A stretch of 64,000 nt of DNA, taken from positions 1,426,001-1,490,000 of the forward strand of contig NZ_JAOQNK010000001.1 in assembly GCF_025961315.1 (NCBI RefSeq), written 5' to 3'. Source of the stretch: Sphingobacterium kitahiroshimense (GTDB lineage: Bacteria; Bacteroidota; Bacteroidia; Sphingobacteriales; Sphingobacteriaceae). The translations under genes were made by a program, and so were the position numbers. Position 1 is the first letter of the stretch; each line of letters starts with the position of its first letter. Shown here in pieces: positions 61,007 through 64,000 of this stretch. The notes under the pieces were generated by a model. The model ran no database searches, was not told where the DNA came from, and worked only from the letters and a program-made list of their open reading frames with translations.

Positions 61007-62089
61007 ATGGGTAACAAAAGTAGAATTATTGGGTTTGATTTAGCTAGAGCATATGCCATTTTTGGAATGTATATTGTCAACTTTAATATGGTGTTTGGGA
61101 ATTATAACGACACAAGTCCGGTCGGAAAATTTCTATCACTTTTCAGTGGAAATTCAAGTACTATATTTGTCATGCTTGCAGGAATGGGAATAGCTTTGAT
61201 GACCAATAGACCACATTATACGGCCGAAGAGAGGAAAAAACTAAGACATACTGTTTTAAAAAGAGCATTGTTCCTATTCGTTTTAGGATTGTTGCTCAGC
61301 ATATGGTGGCCAGCAGATATCCTGCATTTCTATGGATTATACCTATTCATTGCCACTTTTCTTTTATTTTTACCCACAAGATATTACCTGATCGCTAGTA
61401 TTCTATCAATCTTGGTTTTCCATGTGTTACTGCTTATTATTCCATTCGAAAAAGGATGGAACTTTGATACTCTTGAATATACCGATCTATGGTCGATACC
61501 GGGATTTATACGAAACACATTTTACAATGGCTGGAACAGTGTTTTTCCTTGGATAGCCTATTTTACCACCGGAATGTATCTCGGCAGATTAAATTGGACA
61601 TTATTGATCACCAAAAAAAGGGTATTTCTATTAGGAGCAGCACTTTTTATACCCGTTACCATATTACAGATCTGCGCTCAAAATATTTTTACCAATAAAG
61701 AATTGATAGAGATCATTACTGCAGATTACCTTCCTCCCCTTTTACCATTTTTGTTGAGCACAATAGGTTTTGGACTGATGCTGATCGCAGGTTTCATGTA
61801 TAGCAGTTCGTTTTTTTTAGAAAATAAATTTATCCAAAATTTAGCAATAACTGGACAAATGACCCTCACCCATTACATCGCGCACTTAACCATCGGAATG
61901 ATTATTTTTTCACTCCTCTCCGGTAAACCCTATGGAGCAAAGATCAATCAAACAGATTCTGTACACCCCTTGTGGATATTAACATTCTCTATAGTATATT
62001 TTATCTTCAGTTACTATTTCAGCAAAATATGGAAGACAAAATATAAGAATGGCCCCTTGGAAACGCTGATGAGAAAAATATCAAGTTGA
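61007..62089 (+). CDS. DUF418-type multi-pass membrane protein
   Basis: A 360-residue membrane protein with nine to ten helices. The N-terminus IIGFDLARAYAIFGMYIVNF is typical of DUF418/DUF1624 proteins, and the C-terminal domain shows ITGQMTLTHYIAHLTIGM, KTKYKNGPLETLMRKIS being the ending. The family is related to membrane acyltransferases, but function is unproven. It follows the Crp-type regulator gene. Confidence 0.85.
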   Translation: MGNKSRIIGFDLARAYAIFGMYIVNFNMVFGNYNDTSPVGKFLSLFSGNSSTIFVMLAGMGIALMTNRPHYTAEERKKLRHTVLKRALFLFVLGLLLSIWWPADILHFYGLYLFIATFLLFLPTRYYLIASILSILVFHVLLLIIPFEKGWNFDTLEYTDLWSIPGFIRNTFYNGWNSVFPWIAYFTTGMYLGRLNWTLLITKKRVFLLGAALFIPVTILQICAQNIFTNKELIEIITADYLPPLLPFLLSTIGFGLMLIAGFMYSSSFFLENKFIQNLAITGQMTLTHYIAHLTIGMIIFSLLSGKPYGAKINQTDSVHPLWILTFSIVYFIFSYYFSKIWKTKYKNGPLETLMRKISS

Positions 62090-62323
62090 TACCTGAATGG
62101 CGATACTGATTTAGCCTGTATTACAACCACATGGCCAATCCTCTGCAACATGCATTTTCCAGTTCCGACTTTCATAATGTGGTTAAACAATGTGGCGCTA
62201 AATACAATTTCTCTGCGTAGAATTTCACATTTCGTTCTTGTCTGGCATATTTTGTAACTTGTATCCAATAACTCAAAACAAACTAGGCGTATAAAAATAC
62301 ACCTATTAAAAAACAATACGATC

Positions 62324-62971
62324 ATGACAGCATACAAAACAGTAAATATAGAAAAGTGGAACCGGAAGGAACACTTTGATGCTTATCGTGATGCGATAAA
62401 GTGCGGATTCAGTTTGACCGTTAAATTAGATATTTCAGCGGTTATTCCTTTTGTAAAAGAACAGGGATTTAAATTTTATCCTGTGATGATTTATCTGCTG
62501 TCAAAAGCCGTGAACCAACATCCTGAGTTTAAAATGGCAATGAAAGATGGTGACTTGATTATTTGGGATTCTGTAAACCCGGTTTATACCGTCCTTCATC
62601 AGGACACAGAAACTTTTTCTGCACTTTCTGTACCCTATACGGCCAGCTTCCAGGATTTTATAGCCAGCTATAACGCGGTCCTTCAAAGAAATGAAAACAA
62701 TAGGAGCTTCCTCCCTGAAAAAGCTCCCAAAAATCATTTTAATATTTCGGCACTTCCGTGGATTCATTTTGAGAGTTTTAACCTCAATATTGCTGATTTT
62801 ACGGACTATTTTGCCCCCAGTTTTACTTTTGGAAAATACCAGACGGAAGGAAACAAAATCCTTATGCCATTGGCCGTACAAGTGCACCATGCCGTTTGCG
62901 ATGGCCTACATGTTGCCAAATTGATCAACACCTTACAGGAATTTTGCACGACCATTCAAAAACTTAAATAA
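62324..62971 (+). CDS. Chloramphenicol O-acetyltransferase (type A)
   Basis: A 215-residue trimeric acetyltransferase that inactivates chloramphenicol by acetylation. The active site is VHHAVCDGLHVAKLI with catalytic His189. Other marks are RKEHFDAYRDAIKCGFSLTVKLD at the start (an L-T-V/D segment typical of CAT) and FNISALPWIHFESFNLN. The length (about 215) fits the classical family, not the longer xenobiotic hexapeptide type. No transposase or integron element is near, so it looks like a resident chromosomal gene (inference); drug activity is not shown by sequence. Confidence 0.88.
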   Translation: MTAYKTVNIEKWNRKEHFDAYRDAIKCGFSLTVKLDISAVIPFVKEQGFKFYPVMIYLLSKAVNQHPEFKMAMKDGDLIIWDSVNPVYTVLHQDTETFSALSVPYTASFQDFIASYNAVLQRNENNRSFLPEKAPKNHFNISALPWIHFESFNLNIADFTDYFAPSFTFGKYQTEGNKILMPLAVQVHHAVCDGLHVAKLINTLQEFCTTIQKLK

Positions 62972-63017
62972 AGCTAAAAAGATAATGAAATCGATTTTAA
63001 TTTAGCTCGAAAAACAT

Positions 63018-63485
63018 ATGGATATTAGAAAAGCAACACCGGCAGATCTTCCACAGATAAAAATACTTTATTCCCTGCTATTTGAACAGCTGGCAAACTA
63101 TGAACCGGATTACCTTCAGCCTGCCCTTCAGGATGAAGCTTTTCTTCAGCAAGTAGTTGCCGCAGCAGATAATTTTGTTGCATTCATTTACACTATAGAT
63201 GGAGAGGCAAAAGGTTTTGCCATTGCAAAATTAGAGGAAAGCCCGCCCTATAATTGTTTTGTTCCGTTAAAATGCATGTATTTAATGGATATTGTGGTTG
63301 ATCAGAATATGCGCGGAAAAGGAATTGGAAAAGCATTGATTGACCGCATCAAGCAATGGGCAAAAGAGCAGGAAGCAGATTATCTAGAACTAAGTGTACT
63401 GGCAAAAAACACCTTAGCAGAGGCATTGTATCTGCGTGAAGGTTTTGAAACCTTTAGTAAATCTATGCGAATGAAAATAAAATAG
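63018..63485 (+). CDS. GNAT-family N-acetyltransferase
   Basis: A 155-residue GNAT protein: RKATPADLPQIKILYSLLFEQ at the start, YLMDIVVDQNMRGKGIGKAL (acetyl-CoA loop R-G-K-G-I-G), and AEALYLREGFETFSKSMRMK at the end. It starts 46 bases after the chloramphenicol acetyltransferase gene and may share its transcript. The substrate is unknown. Confidence 0.88.
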   Translation: MDIRKATPADLPQIKILYSLLFEQLANYEPDYLQPALQDEAFLQQVVAAADNFVAFIYTIDGEAKGFAIAKLEESPPYNCFVPLKCMYLMDIVVDQNMRGKGIGKALIDRIKQWAKEQEADYLELSVLAKNTLAEALYLREGFETFSKSMRMKIK

Positions 63486-63561
63486 CAGGTTATTGATTTC
63501 AATAAAACGCTATCGTTAAATTAAAATATATGGAACGACTTAAAACCCTTAAGAATTTAAT

Positions 63562-63996
63562 ATGATAAGAATTGCTGTACAAGATGACTACAGTCATTTA
63601 ATTGATATCTGGCTGGAAGCTTCAATAAAAGCACATCATTTTATAGATTCATCCTTCTGGATCAATAGCGCTCAAAAGATGAAAGATATTTATTTACCAT
63701 CCAGTAAAACATGGATTTTGGAAGATGAATCGAATAGTATTAAAGGTTTTCTATCAGTCGTAGACGATCATATTGCAGCCTTATTTATAAGTCCTGCTCA
63801 TCAAGGAGAAGGATACGGTTCTGCACTTCTGCAGTTCATAAAGACAAAATGTGATCAGCTTTCGTTAAATGTGTACGCCTTGAATGAACAAGCAATCCAT
63901 TTTTATCAGAAACACGGTTTTCGGATTATCGAAGAAATGTTGGACGAAAATACAGGCGCAACAGACTGCCGAATGGAATGGATAAAGGCCAAATAA
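63562..63996 (+). CDS. GNAT-family N-acetyltransferase
   Basis: A 144-residue GNAT protein of the YjaB-like branch: DIWLEASIKAHHFIDSSFW, then the acetyl-CoA loop SPAHQGEGYGSALLQFI, and ALNEQAIHFYQKHGFRI near the end. It is the third GNAT protein in the last 4.2 kb. It ends 4 bases before the window's edge. The substrate is unknown. Confidence 0.87.
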   Translation: MIRIAVQDDYSHLIDIWLEASIKAHHFIDSSFWINSAQKMKDIYLPSSKTWILEDESNSIKGFLSVVDDHIAALFISPAHQGEGYGSALLQFIKTKCDQLSLNVYALNEQAIHFYQKHGFRIIEEMLDENTGATDCRMEWIKAK

Positions 63997-64000
63997 TCTT

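Noticed and set aside
62110..62222. Open stretch reading NPLQHAFSSSDFHNVVKQ before the chloramphenicol acetyltransferase gene
   Set aside because: It is short, unlike any family I know, and lacks supporting signals.
62324..62971. Recently acquired resistance gene on a mobile element
   Set aside because: No insertion sequence, integron or direct repeat flanks it, and base use resembles its neighbours.

Overview
The window looks like chromosomal DNA of a Bacteroidota bacterium close to Sphingobacterium/Pedobacter (Sphingobacteriaceae). Four observations support this. Promoters follow the Bacteroidota pattern (-7 TAnnTTTG, sometimes with a -33 TTTG or TTG), and Shine-Dalgarno sequences are largely absent. 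Several family-level hallmarks are present: the ftsX-DUF3098-uppP-truB-ribF order, TonB receptors with a carboxypeptidase-like N-terminal domain, and DUF3943/DUF4846 proteins. The base composition is AT-rich. The protein set is Bacteroidota-like throughout. There is no rRNA, CRISPR array, transposase, integrase or phage gene.

Region by region. 1-8.3 kb: the 3' part of lysS, a patatin-like lipase, an SpmA/SpmB-type membrane protein with methylglyoxal synthase, an OsmC protein, coaA, an MscS channel and a copper P-type ATPase. 8.4-13.3 kb: gyrA followed by two exported TPR proteins, ending at a strong terminator. 13.6-22.7 kb: a fatty acid desaturase, a TonB receptor, pepD, a sugar acetyltransferase and a DUF3943/DUF4846 envelope pair. 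22.8-25.8 kb: two GNAT proteins flanking a two-gene DNA-repair cassette (radical SAM TIGR03916 plus TIGR03915). 26-33 kb: leuS and the ftsX-DUF3098-uppP-truB-ribF run. 33-46.4 kb: an M13 peptidase, an operon with a degenerate YgjP-like protein and an MpaB-type oxygenase, two L,D-transpeptidases, an AGCS symporter, engB-ubiA and an ABC exporter pair. 46.5-50.7 kb: phzF and a compact set of three NTF2-like proteins, an SDR oxidoreductase with a frameshift, and two divergent HxlR regulators. 50.8-54.2 kb: mnmA, five identical tandem tRNA-Phe genes on a 113-bp repeat, a 22-bp tandem repeat and an unrecognised helical protein. 54.4-59.5 kb: a dinB-dnaE mutagenesis operon divergent from an HTH-only LexA-like regulator, and a frameshifted DUF2938 gene. 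59.8-64 kb: three GNAT acetyltransferases, a Crp-type regulator, a DUF418 membrane protein and a chloramphenicol acetyltransferase.

The most interesting observation is a shared 15-bp palindrome, ACTAA-N5-TTAGT. It occurs only at the promoter of the radical-SAM DNA-repair cassette (23439-23453) and in the dinB/regulator divergent promoter (58590-58604), 35 kb apart. I infer a common damage-response operator. The regulator beside the second copy ends exactly where the S24 autocleavage domain of LexA-like relatives would begin, so it may control its targets in a non-canonical way. Promoter boxes lying inside the longest open frames also correct the starts of coaA, copA, pepD, the M13 peptidase, engB and phzF. 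Two genes (SDR, DUF2938) carry single-base homopolymer frameshifts whose second frame restores the family's conserved end.
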